Origin: Psychrobacter sp. AH5
GTDB lineage: Bacteria > Pseudomonadota > Gammaproteobacteria > Pseudomonadales > Moraxellaceae
DNA length: 64,000 bases
Direction: 5' to 3'
Assembly (NCBI RefSeq): GCF_040371085.1
Contig: NZ_JAMBMT010000006.1
Span: forward strand, 62,001 to 126,000
Position numbers and translations under genes: made by a program. Below, piece after piece: positions 1-10,299 of this stretch. The number at the start of each line of letters is the position of its first letter. The stretch's first letter is position 1. Below the pieces are notes generated by a model, which was given only the letters and a program-made list of their open reading frames with translations, had not been told where the DNA came from and made no database searches.

Positions 1-2415
1 TGGGGTGTGGTGGGGGGTGGTTGGGGGGTTGTGGGTGGGGGTGGGTGGGGTTGGGGTGGGGGGGTGGTGGGTGTGGGGTGTGGGTTTTTGGTGTTGGGGT
101 TGGGTGGGTGTTGTGGTGGTTGGGGGGTGGGTGGTGTGGGGGTGGGTGGGGGGTGGGGTGTGGTGGTTTGGTGGGGGTGGGGGGTGGGTGGTTGGGGTGG
201 GGGGTGGGGGGGGGGTTGGGGTGGGGGTGGTGGTGGGGGGTGTTGGGGGTGTGGGGTGTGGGGGGGTGGGGTGGTGTGTGGGTTGTTGTGTGTGTGGGGT
301 GGGGTGGTGGTGGGGTGGGTGGTGGGGGGGGGTGTGTTGGGTGGTGGGGGGGTGTTGGGGTGGGGGGGGGGTGGGGGGGGGTGGGGGGGTGGGGTGGGGG
401 GGGGGGGGGTTGGGGGGTGTGGGTGGGTGGTGGGGGGGTGTTGTGGGGTTGGGTGGTGGTTGGTGGGGGTGTGGGGGTGGGGGGTGGGTGGGGTGGGTGG
501 GGGTGGGGGTGTTGGTTGGGGGGGGGTGTTGGTGGGTTGGTGGGGGGGGGTGGTGGGTGGGGGTGTTTGGGGGTGTGGTGGGTGTGTGGGTGTTGGGGGG
601 GGGGTGGTGTGTGGGTGTGGGTGTGTTGGTTGGGGGTTGGTGGGGGGGTGGGTGGTGTTGGTGGGTGGGTTGTGGGTTGGGGTGGGGGGTGTTGTGTTGG
701 GTGGTGTTGTGGGGGTGTGGGGGTGGGGTGGTGGGTTGGGGTGGGTGGGGGTGTTGGGGGGGTGGTGGGGGGTGGGTTGGGGTTGGTGGTGGGGTGGGTG
801 TTGGGGGGTTGGGGTTGTGGTGGGTGGGTGGGTGGTGGGTTGGTGGTTGGTGGTTGGGGTTGGTGGGTTGGTGGGGTGGTGGTGGGGGTGGGGGGGGTTG
901 GGTGTGGTGGGTGGGGGGTTGGGTGTGTTTGGGGGTTGGTGGTGGGGTGGGGTGGGTTGGGGTTGGTGGGTGGGGTTGGGTGTGGGTGGGGTGTGTGGTG
1001 TTGTGTGTTTGGTGTGTGGGGGGGTGGGGGTTGTGTTTGGGGTTGTGGGGGTTGTGTTGGGGTGTGGTGTTGGGGGGTGTGTGGGTGTGGTGGGGGGTGT
1101 GGGTGGGTGTTGGGGTGTGTGGGGGGGGTGGTTGTGGTGGGTTGTTGTTTGGGTTGGTGGGGGGTGGGTTGGGGGTTGGGTTGGGGGGGTGGGTTGGGTT
1201 TGGTGGGGTGGGGGGTGGGTTGTTGGTGGTGGGGGTGTGGGGGGGTGGGGTGGTGGTGGGTTGGGGGGGTGTTGTGTGGTTGGGTTGGTGGGGGGGTGGG
1301 GGTGGGGTGGTGGGGTGGGTTGTGGGTTGTTGGGGGGGGGGTGGGTGTGGGGGGGTGTGGGTTGTGGTGGGGTGTGGTTGTGGGTGGTGGGTGGTGGTTG
1401 GGTGGGGTGGTTGGGGGTGGGGGTTGGTTGGGGGGGGGGGTGGTGGTGGGGGTGGGTTGGGTGGTGGGTGGGTGGGGTGGGGTTGGGTGGTGTGGGGGTG
1501 GGTGGGGTTGGTGTGGGTGGGTGGTTTGGGTGGGGTGGGGGTGGGTGGGGTGGTTGGGGTGGTGGGTTGGGTTGGGGGGTTGGGGGGTGGGTGGGGGTGT
1601 GGGTGGGGGTGGTTTGGGGGGGGTGGGGGTTGGTGGGGTGGTGGGGGTGGGTGGGGTGGGGGTGGGGGGGTGGGTGTGGGTGGGGTGTGTGGGGTGGGGG
1701 GGTGTTGGGGGGTGGGGGGGGGGGGGTGGGTGTGGGTGGGGGTGGGGTGTGGGGGTGGGTGGGTGGTGGTGGGGGGGGGTGGGTTGTGGGGTGGGGTGGT
1801 GGGGGTGGGTGTGGGGGTTGGGGGGGTGGGGTTGGGGGGTGGGGTGTGGGTGTGTGGGGTGGGGGGGGGGTGGGGGGGTGGGGGGGGGTGGGGGGTGGGG
1901 GGGGGGTGGGGGGGGGTGTGGGGGTGGGGGGGTGGGGTGTGGGGGGGTGGGGTGGGGGGGTGGGGGGGGTGTGGGGGGGGGGGGGGGGGGTGTGGGGGGG
2001 TGTGGGGTGGTGGGTGGGTGGGGGGGTGGGGGGGTGGGTGGGTGGTGGGGGTGGGTGGGTGTGGTGGTGGGGGGGGGTGGTGGGGGGGGGGTGGGGTGGG
2101 GGGGGTGGGGTGGTGGGGTGGGGTGGGGGGTGGGGGGTGGGGTGGTGGGGGGGGGGGGTGGGGGGGGGTGGGGTGGGTGGGGGTGGGGGTGGTGGGGGTG
2201 GGGGTGGGGGGGGGTGGGTGGGGGGGTGGGGGGTTGGGGGGGGTGGTGTGGGGGGGGGTGGGGTGGGGGGGGTGGGGGGGGGGGGGGTGGGGGGGGGGGG
2301 TGGGGGGGGGGGGGTGGGGTGGGGGGGGGGGGGGGGGTGGGGGGTGTGGGGGGGGGGTGTGGGTGGGGGGGGGTGGTGGGTGTGGGGGGGGGGTGGGGGG
2401 TGGGGGGGGGGGGGT
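1..2415. other. G/T-only tract 1 (no A, no C)
   Basis: The first A in the window is at 2416, so about 2.4 kb consists of G and T alone. G content climbs along the tract, from about two thirds near the start to 92% in the line 2281-2340. Three overlapping forward frames stay open throughout, but their translations contain only G, V, W, C, L and F. That is a composition effect and not coding evidence. By unit phase this tract lies where block B and its flanks occur in units 3 and 4. Long G runs would be capable of G-quadruplex formation if the sequence is real. Confidence 0.95.
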
Positions 2416-2449
2416 AGTGGGGGGTAAGTGTTTGATTGGTTATGGTTAG

Positions 2450-4420
2450 TTTTTTGAAGGGTATTTTTTGTAGGTAAGGGGAGTTTGTGGTTTGTATTTA
2501 TGAGGATTTTTAAAGTGGGTATGGGGGTGGAATTTGAGGGGGGGGGATTGATGGAGTTATTTTATATGTTGTTTAGATGGGGGGGGGGTGGGGTAGGTTA
2601 GTTAGTTAGTATTAAAGTTGGATAGTGTGGGTAGTTGGAGGTGTTGTAGGAATTTTTAGGGGGTTGGTGGAATATTAGTGAGTGGATGTTGGGGGGGTGT
2701 ATAGTTTGATTTGGGTTGTTAGTGATTGTGGTGGGGTATGTAGGGGTGGGTTATTGGTATGGTGGTGTTTTGGGTAGGGAAAGTGGTGATGAGGTTTTTT
2801 AGAGTGTGGTTGTTTAAGTTGTGATGGGTGTGGGTGGTATGTGAGTAGGTTTAATGGGTTTATAGGTTGATGATGTAGTGGGTTGGGGGGTAGGGGTAGA
2901 GTGTTTTGGTGGTTATAGGGGTTTTGGTGAGGGGGTTTTTGATTGTAATTGATGGTAGGGGTTGAGTGTTTTGTAGTTGTTTGTATTTGGTGTGTGGGTA
3001 TGGTTAGGTTGTGGTTGTAGGTGGTGGAGTTGATTGTAGTGATTTTATGGATTGGGGGATATTGTGGTTGGGGATTGAATTTTTTAATATTTTGTGGTAT
3101 GAGGTTTGGGGATTGGGTGGGAGGTTGGATTTTTATTTGGTGGGAGTGAGAGTGGGGTGTTAGGTAGTAGGAAGTTTGTGGGATAATAGGTAGGGTAGTG
3201 ATTTGGGTTGGGAGTTTGAAGTAGGTAAATTTGGTGTGTTGTGGTTGTTTGTTTGGGTGTGGGTGGTGGGTTGGAAGGGGGTTATAGGTATTGTGGTAAA
3301 GGGGTAGGGGATTGGTGAGGTGTTTTATTTTTTTTGGGTTTAGTGTGATAGATGGTGTTTTTGATTTTTTAGGTAGTGGGTTGTGAAGGGGGGTGAGTGT
3401 AAGGTGGTTTTAGTGAGTAAATAGAGGGATTATTTAAGGTATAATGGGTTAATTTGGATGGTAAAGTTGAAATGATAAGGTTGATAGGGAGGAGGGTGAG
3501 AGGTAAGTGATTAGGTGGAGTTGAGGGTAGAAATTTGAGGAGTTAGGGGAGATTTGTAATGATGTGAAGGATTTGTTAATTGGGGGGATGGGGAGGTGAA
3601 TGTAGGGGGGTTGATTAATGGGTGTTAAATGTTTGTTTGAGAGTGGGGTGAAGTGGGGGGTGTGTTGGTTGTGTTGGGTTTTGTTGTTTTGTTGTGGGGT
3701 TTGGTGAAGTGAGTAGGGTGTTTGGTGAGTTGTTTGAGAGAGAAATGTATTTGAGAGTTTATTTGTTTGAGGGGGAGTAAAATAGTATTGGAGAAGTGGG
3801 GTGAGGATGATTTAAATATGAATAATAATAAGTTGTTTGTGTAAAGTGTAGGTGGAAGAATAGTGATAATGTGATGGTGAGTATTAAGAGTGTAGGGGGG
3901 GGTGGGTAGGTTAGAGTAGATTGAAGGTTGAAGGTAAGGTGATGAAGAGGATGAGGAAATGGAGATAAGGGTAAGAGATAGGAAGGTTGTATGAGTAGGA
4001 TTTAAGAGGGGGGTTGGTTGTTGGGATAATGATGAGAGTAAGGTGGTAAGGTAGGTATGGGTGGAATGGAGAGATGTGATGGTAGAGGGGGGAGGGTATT
4101 AATGTAGTGGGGGGGTGGGTAGGGTGTGCTGAGGTAGAGTGGTATTGGTGGGGGGAGGAATTGGGGGTGGAGGGGGGTTTGTGTTGAAAATGAATAGTGG
4201 AGGAGAGTTATTTGGAGGGGTAAGGTGTGTATGGGGGGAGGGGTGTTTTTGAAGGATGGGATGTTTGGTGAAGGGGTGGTGGGGTGTGGGTGTGGGTGTG
4301 GGTTGTTGAGAGGGTTGAGTGTGTAGTGTGATGGGGGGGGGAGTGAGGGTGTTTGTGGGTTATTGTTTAGTGGTAGGGTGTTGGTTGGGGGTTGGAGGTA
4401 GGGGTTGAGGAGGTTGTGTG
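2450..4420. repeat. Block C, copy 1
   Basis: About 2 kb of A-containing, C-poor sequence is collinear with 27370-29170 and 41090-43050. Shared landmarks include tagtgtgatagatggtg at 3341, gattgtaatt near 2943, and ttgtagttgtttgtatttgg near 2969. The tail shares the phrase gatgggatgtt near 4256. Stops are frequent in every frame. Copies differ by many one- or two-base gaps. I do not recognise the sequence, and if C-to-T change has occurred its original reading frames are not recoverable by eye. One C is present at 4129. Confidence 0.8.
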
Positions 4421-6699
4421 TGAGTTTTTGTGGTTTGAGGGGTTTGAGTGTTGGAGGGGGGGTGTGGTGTGGGGTTTTGGTAGAAATTTGATTGAGTATT
4501 TTTTTATTTGGTAATATATGTGGGTTTGATGTAGAGGGGGTTTATAAGTTGATTGGTAGATTGTGGGGATGGTGGTTTGGGTTTTTGTGGGTTTAATTTG
4601 GTATTGTTTGGTTATGTTTGGGGGGTTTGAGGTGTGGGTTCTTTGGTATTGTTTATTTGTTGATGATGTTTGTTGTGTTTGGGTGGGGTGGTATATGGGG
4701 GGTATGGAGGGTTGGTAGGGGTTGGAGGGAGTGTGGTTTGGGATATGGGTAAATTGTAAGTTTAAGGATATTGGTTGATTTGATGTGGGGTTGTTGGGGT
4801 TGTGGTTGTGTGGTGATGGGTTGGTGTTGAGGATATAGTTAGGTTTGTGGTAATGAAGTAGTGTATAGGAAATGAGATTTGGGAGGGAATATGATGGAAG
4901 ATGTGGAGTGGGAGTGGTTAGGGTTGGTTGTGTGGGTGGTAGTTGTTGGTTATTTATGTGGATTGTTTGATGTTTTGAAATTTTTGGGGGTAGTAGTTTT
5001 GTTTGTTGAAAGGTAGTGTTAATTGTTGGTTGTAGGATTGTTTGTGTGTGTATAATAGGTCTAGGGGTTGGGAAAGGAATGATTGAATAGAGTGATTTAA
5101 GAGTAAGAAGTTTGTTAGTTTATGGGTAATATGGAGAATATTGGAGAGATTTGTAGAAGATGTAATATATTTGAGAGGTTAGAGGTTGGTTTGGTGATAG
5201 GATATAGATATTGAAAGGATGGAGTAAATTATGTATGAATGTATATATAATTTAGTGGGTTGAATATATATTAGGGTGAGGTGTTTGGAGTAAAGAAGTA
5301 AAGTAGTGTTTAGGGGAGGGTAGGTTGGATTGGGAAATTAATGTTTGAGTTTATTGGGGTGATGATGATTTTAGAAAGGGGAGAATGTGGATAAAGGAGA
5401 GATATGTGGATATTATTTAGTGAATAGTTGAGGGTTGGTGATGGGTGAGGGGGGAAGGGTGGTAATTGGGGTAAGGATAATGGGTGGGTTTTTTAAGTTT
5501 TTTGATTTTTTTATTAGATTGAAGGAATGATATGGTTGGTTTGTGTTAGTTTGTTGAATGTTGGTATAAGAATGTATAGAGATTGAATTTTGGGGTTTTA
5601 GTGTTTAGGGGGGTGATATTTTTAATAATAAATGAGGTGTTTATAGAAATTTGTTTTAAGTAGGATTAGAGTGGGGTGAGGATTGTTAGGGAAAGATGGT
5701 GTGAGTGATTTATTGAATAAGGGTGGTGAGTGATGTGTAATTTTTGTAAAGGATAGAAGGTAAGGGATTGATGGGTAGAGGAGTGTAGGGGGAGATAGGG
5801 TAGAAGAGTATGGAGTATTAGTATATTTTTTGGGTTGAGGATTGGTGTTGTAAGTAGTAGAGATTTGTGTTTGGGAGGTATTGGGGGGGGGGGGGGGTAG
5901 GTTGTATTTTTTTTTGTGTGTTTTGGTGTTTAGTTTTGATATGTTGTGATGTTTATGTTTTGTGGTGTGAAGTATGTAAAAGTAGTTAGGGGTTTAGTAT
6001 GAGGTGATTTAATGTATGGTTTAGAGTATATTATAAAGGGGTGAGAGAATTATTATTATTATTGTGTTTTTTTGATATAAGAGAGAGGATGGTGTTGTGA
6101 GAGTTGATGTGTGGAATTGGGGTGTTGGGATGTGGTTGGGTGGTTTGTATTGAGATAGTGGGTGATGTTGTTGATTGTGGTAGAGGTAAGAAGAATGGAA
6201 GGGTGTAAGAGGGAGAGTGTTGATGGTTGAATTTTAATGAGTGTATTATAAAGGGTGGGTGGTGTGTAGGGTGTATGATTTTGGGGTTATATGAAGTTTG
6301 TGTTGGTGGAATGGAGTAATAATAGGAGAGTGATAAGGGGGAGGTGTAAATTGATAGGGATAGTAGATTAATGTGTGGATTACGGATTGGATATGATGTT
6401 AGGGGGGATAATGTGGGAGGGTAGTGTGATTGATTTGATTAGGATAGGGGGGGTAGGTTGTGATTGGAAAATATTAGGGATATATGGGTGGTAGGATAAT
6501 GTGAGGGTTTGTTAAGGGTGGTAGGGTATGAGGGAATGTTATAGATGTTTTTATGATGTATTGGGTGTTGTTGTGTTTATTGTATGTGGTTAATATAGAG
6601 GTATGTGGATATTTTTAGTAGTTGGTGGGTTGGTAGGTGGTGGGTATGGGGGATGGATTAGATGTGTTGTTTGGTGTTGGAGGTTTAGTTTATATATAT
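4421..6699. repeat. Inter-block region C to F, unit 1
   Basis: This A-containing stretch has no gene that I can support. Parts match unit 4. Sequence near 5143 (gagagatttgtagaagatgt) matches 44088. Sequence near 5484 (atgggtgggttttttaag) matches 44529. The stretch 6180-6650 is broadly collinear with 45390-45900, sharing aaagggtgggtgg and gtgataagggggagg-like strings. Near 4857 it matches 29626 in unit 3. Odd C bases occur at 4641, 5061 and 6383. A poly-G run of about 14 is near 5883, and a short run of att triplets lies near 6050. Confidence 0.65.
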
Positions 6700-7520
6700 T
6701 GATGATTGAAGTTGATTAAGGAATTGAAGGGAAAAAAGTAGTTGAGGGTTGGTGGTAGGAAAGTTGTAAAATTTTATTTAGGGGTTGTGATTAGTAATTT
6801 TGAGAGTGTAGGTGGTGTTAGATGAGAAGGATATTTAGGTGAAGTGGAAATAGTGTTAATTGTAGTTATTATTTTTGGGTGGTATAATTGTTTTAATGAA
6901 TAGGTGTTATGGTTGAATGTAAGGTTGGGTGGAGAGTATGAGAGTTTTGGTTAATTTATATGGGGGTGTTTTGGTTTGGGGGAGTGTGTATGTAGTGATG
7001 AGTTTGGGGTTTTTGGGTTAATTTTTTTTAGGGGGATTTGGGGTGGTTGAATGATTGGTTTGATATAGGAGTTTTTGTTTTGTGTGGGGAGTGGGATTGT
7101 GGTTGGTTTGGGTGGATGGTGTATGAAGAAGTATGATAGAAAGGAAGAGTGGGGTGTGATAAGGGAGATTATGATGTTTTGTTATGTGGGAGTTTATGGA
7201 ATTGAATTTTTGTTTAAGATGATTGTGGGGTGTTAGGGGTTTGGTGTGTTTGTTTAGTAGGTGTGGGTTGTTTAGGTGTTAGGTTTTGTTTGTGTGTTTT
7301 GTTTGTTTTAGTTGGGGGTTGTTGTGGGGTTGGGGGGTGGGTAGGGTGAAGTGTATTGTGTGTATGGGTGGGGGGGGTGTGTGTGTGTATGAGGTGTTGG
7401 TTGTGTGGTTGTTGTGTATATGTTATTTAAAAGGGGGGGAATTTAAGAGGGGATGTGAGTAGGGGGGTGGGGTAGAGGGGGGTGGGTGAATTATAATGGT
7501 GATTTTTTATTGTTAAAGAT
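6700..7520. repeat. Block F, copy 1
   Basis: The landmark attagtaattttgagagtg is at about 6791. It matches 31426 and 46134, followed in each by a G-rich stretch with ggttggtggtg or a close variant. Homology beyond about 6900 becomes hard to follow by eye. The region contains dense stops in all frames and no recognisable gene. Confidence 0.65.
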
Positions 7521-7969
7521 TATGTGTGGGATTGGTATGAAGGTAGTTGGTTGGTGTTAATGGGTAATGTTGGAAGTGAGTGTTTGGTGGGTTTTGTGTG
7601 TGTTGGTAGTGGTGATGTTAGGTTGTTGTTGGGGTTGTTGGGGTTGTTGGGTTTTAGTTTTTATTGGTTTTGGTTGTTGGGGGGTTGTGTGTTTTGGGTG
7701 GGTGGGGGTTAGGAGGTGTGTGTGTGGTGGGGTGGTGAGGTTTGGTATTGGTGGATGGGGGTTGGTAGTTTTTGGGGTTTAATAGGGGGGTAGGTGTGAT
7801 GATGTAATTGTTGTGTAGGGGGTATGGGGAGGGTGTTTTTGGGTTTTGGGTGTGGGGGGTTTTAGGATGTGGTTAGGGTGTTATTGTGGGATGGTTGTAT
7901 GGGTGGTTGGGGGTTGTTAGTTTTATAAAGTTATTATTGGTTGGAGTGTTTATGTTGTGAGTTGATAGT
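7521..7969. other. A-poor transition zone
   Basis: A becomes progressively rarer here before the nearly A-free tract that follows. Short open frames of 60-70 residues arise only because stops are thinning out. I see no RBS-plus-start arrangement and no recognisable protein. Confidence 0.7.
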
Positions 7970-9373
7970 TTGTTTGTGGGGGGGGGGGTGTATGTGTTTG
8001 GTGATGTGTGGGGGTGTGTTGTGGTTTGGGTGGTGTGGAGTTGGTGGGTGTTTTGTTTGGTGTGGGTGGTTGGTTGTAGTTTGGGTGGGGTGGGATGTGT
8101 GTGGTGGTGGTGTTTGGGGTTTTTTTGTGTTTTGGTGGTTTTGTGTTGTGGTGTGTGTGGTGGGTTGTGTTGGTTGTTTTGGGGTGTGTGTTTGGGGGTT
8201 GGTGTTGGGGTTGGGTTGTTTGTGGGTGGTGTTGTTTGTTGTGTGTGGTTGTTTGTTGGTGTTTTGGTTGTGGTTTGGGTGGGGTTTGGGTTGTATGGGT
8301 TTGGTGTGGTGTTTTGTGGGTGTGGTTGTGGTTTGTTGTTGGGGGTTTGTTGGTGTGGTTGGGTTGGGGGGGTGTTGTGGTGGGTGGGGTGGGTGTGTGT
8401 GGGTGGTGTGTTGGTGGTGGTGTTTGGTGGTGTTTGGGGTGTGGTTGGGTTTGGTGTGTTGGGGGTTGTTTGGGTGGGTGTGTGGTGTGGTTTGGTGTTG
8501 TGTTGGGTGGTTGGGTGGGTGGGTGGGTGGGTTTGGTGGGTTGTGTTGGGTGGTTGGGGGTGGTTGGGTGGGGTGTTGTTGTGGTTGTGTGGTTGTTGGT
8601 GGGTTGGTTGTTGTGTGTGGGGGTTGTTTGGTTGTTTTGTTTGGGGTGTTTGGTTGGTGGTGGTTTGGTGTGGGTGTGGGTGGTGTTGGGTTGTGTGTTG
8701 GGGTGTTGTTTGTGGTTGTTGGGTGTTGTGTTGTTGGTGGGTGTTTGTGTGGTTGTGTTGTGGTTGGTGTTTGTGTGTTGGTGGGTTGTTGGTGTTTTGG
8801 GGGGTTGGGGTTGGGGGGTTTGGTTGGGTGTGGTTGTGGGGTGGGTGGTGTGGTGTTTTGTGGTGTGGGGTTGGTGGGTGTGTGGTGGTGTTGGGGTTGG
8901 TGGGGTTGGTTGGGTGGTTGGGGGGTGTTTGGTGTTGGTGGTGGGGTGTTGTGGTGGTGTTGGTTTGGTGTGGGGGTGGTGGGGGTGGGGGGGTGGGTTT
9001 GGTTGGGTGGGTGGTGGTTGGGGTGTGGGTGTTTGTTGTGGGTTGTGGGTGGTTGGTGGGTGGGTTTGTGGGTGGTATGTTTGTGGGGTTGTGTTGGGTT
9101 TTGTGTGGGTGGTTGGTGTGTGGGGGTGGTTGGGGTGTTGGTGGGGGGTGGTGGTTGTGTGGTTGGTGGTGTTGGTGGGGGTGGGGGTGTTGTTGTGGGG
9201 TGGGGTGGTGTGGGGTGTGTTGGTGGTGGGGTGTGGGGTGGGGGTGTGGGTGGGGTGGGTTGTGTGGGTTGTTGTGGGGGTGTGGGTGTGGGGGGGTTGT
9301 TGGTTTGGGTTGTGTTGTGGTTGGGGGGTGTGTTGGTTGTGGGGGGTGTGGTTTGGTGTGGGTGGTGTGGGGT
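7970..9373. other. Nearly A-free G/T tract
   Basis: From 8096 to 9373 I find only two A bases (8295 and 9077) and no C. The G fraction is lower than in tract 1, for example about 63% in the line 8341-8400. All three forward frames are open and translate to the G/V/W/C/L/F alphabet. In unit phase it ends about 450 bases before block A. The equivalent part of unit 4 (about 48200-49640) is ordinary A-containing sequence. Confidence 0.93.
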
Positions 9374-9379
9374 AGTTAG

Positions 9380-10290
9380 TAGGTGGAGGTGTAGGGTTTG
9401 GTAGGGATGGATTATAGATGGAGGATGTGTGAGGAGTGTTGGGGTGTTTGGTGGGGTGAGAGGAGTGTGATTGTGGTATGTGATTTGGGGTTTGGGGGGG
9501 TTGTGGTTTTTTTTGGGTAAAAGGTGTGGGGATGGTGGTTTGGTGATTTTGAGGGGTGGTGGTGGGAGGGTTAAGTGAGAGGAGTTGGTGGGTATTAGGA
9601 TGTTTTTGATTGAGGGTTGTGGGGGTGTTTGGGGGGGGGTAGAGATTGGAGGGTTGAGTAGGTTGAGTTGAGTGGGTGGGGTGTGGGGGTTGGAATGATG
9701 TTGGAAGAGTATGGGAGGGATGTGGGAGTGGTATGAGTATGGGTAGTATGGTTTTAAAGAGTGTGAAGTGTTTTGAGTGTGGGAGTGTTGTGGTTGGTGG
9801 TTGGGAGTTTGGTTTGTTGGGATTTAGATGGTTTTTTTTATGAGTGTGTGGGGTATGGATGTGGGGTTGTATTTTAGGTGATAGTTAGATGAAAGGTAAG
9901 GGATATGGATGTTGTGGGGTTTGGAGTGTGTTGTGATGAAGGGATGTAGAATTGGGATTGGTTGAGTTTGGAGTAGGGAATTGTGGGGGGTTTAGGTGTG
10001 GTATTGGTGTTGGGTGTGAGGGTAAGTGGATAGTTTGTAGTGTGGTTTTTGATGTGTGAAGTAGATAATGTTTGTAATATTATTAAGTAATTGATATAGA
10101 TTTAAGGGGGGTTAGGGAGTTGAAGATTTAATTATTGGTATAAGTTTGTTTTGGTTTTGAGGGGTTTAAATTGTTGGTAGGGTGTTCATTTGTTTGGTAT
10201 GGGGTGGGGTTAGGGTTGAGTGTGTGTTAGGATTTGAAGTTATATTAATTGTTTGTTGATATAGAAGTTTTGATTTTGTGGTTTAGTTTG
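9380..10290. repeat. Block A with upstream approach, copy 1
   Basis: The approach sequence from about 9540 is collinear with 21870-22105 and 62996-63242. Shared words include gtgggtatta, gatgttggaagagtatggga and gtagtatgg. Block A proper starts at 9821 (gatttagatgg), then tatggatg, then gataatgtttgt near 10065. All five copies share the core. It is not recognisable as a gene or known repeat family. One C occurs at 10187. Confidence 0.85.
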
Positions 10291-10299
10291 TATAGGGGG

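Larger units (their letters stand above)
1..9820. repeat. Tandem unit 1 (partial, left-truncated)
   Basis: This is the right-hand part of one array unit, ending where block A begins at 9821. Blocks C (anchor 3341) and F (anchor 6793) sit 3452 bases apart, against 3293 in unit 3 and 4180 in unit 4. Block B would be expected 2.5-2.9 kb before the C anchor, near 400-800, but that position lies in the G/T-only tract. The unit end, where G, E and D should lie, is covered by another A-poor tract at about 7970-9373. Assignment to the array rests on blocks C and F and the block A approach sequence. Confidence 0.75.

Noticed and set aside
5..2449. Open frame of about 814 codons at the left end
   Set aside because: Same compositional cause. 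Two other frames are equally open over the same bases.
2450..4420. Ribosomal RNA genes as the source of the 13 kb array
   Set aside because: A 12-15 kb tandem unit would suit eukaryotic rDNA. However, neither native nor C-to-T versions of conserved small- and large-subunit signatures could be found by eye in any block. The resemblance of one short string (ataatgggtt) to a 23S segment is too short to count.
8096..9373. Telomeric or simple G/T satellite DNA
   Set aside because: The G/T tracts show no fixed short period. Runs such as ggtgggtgggtggg near 8515 are local and irregular.
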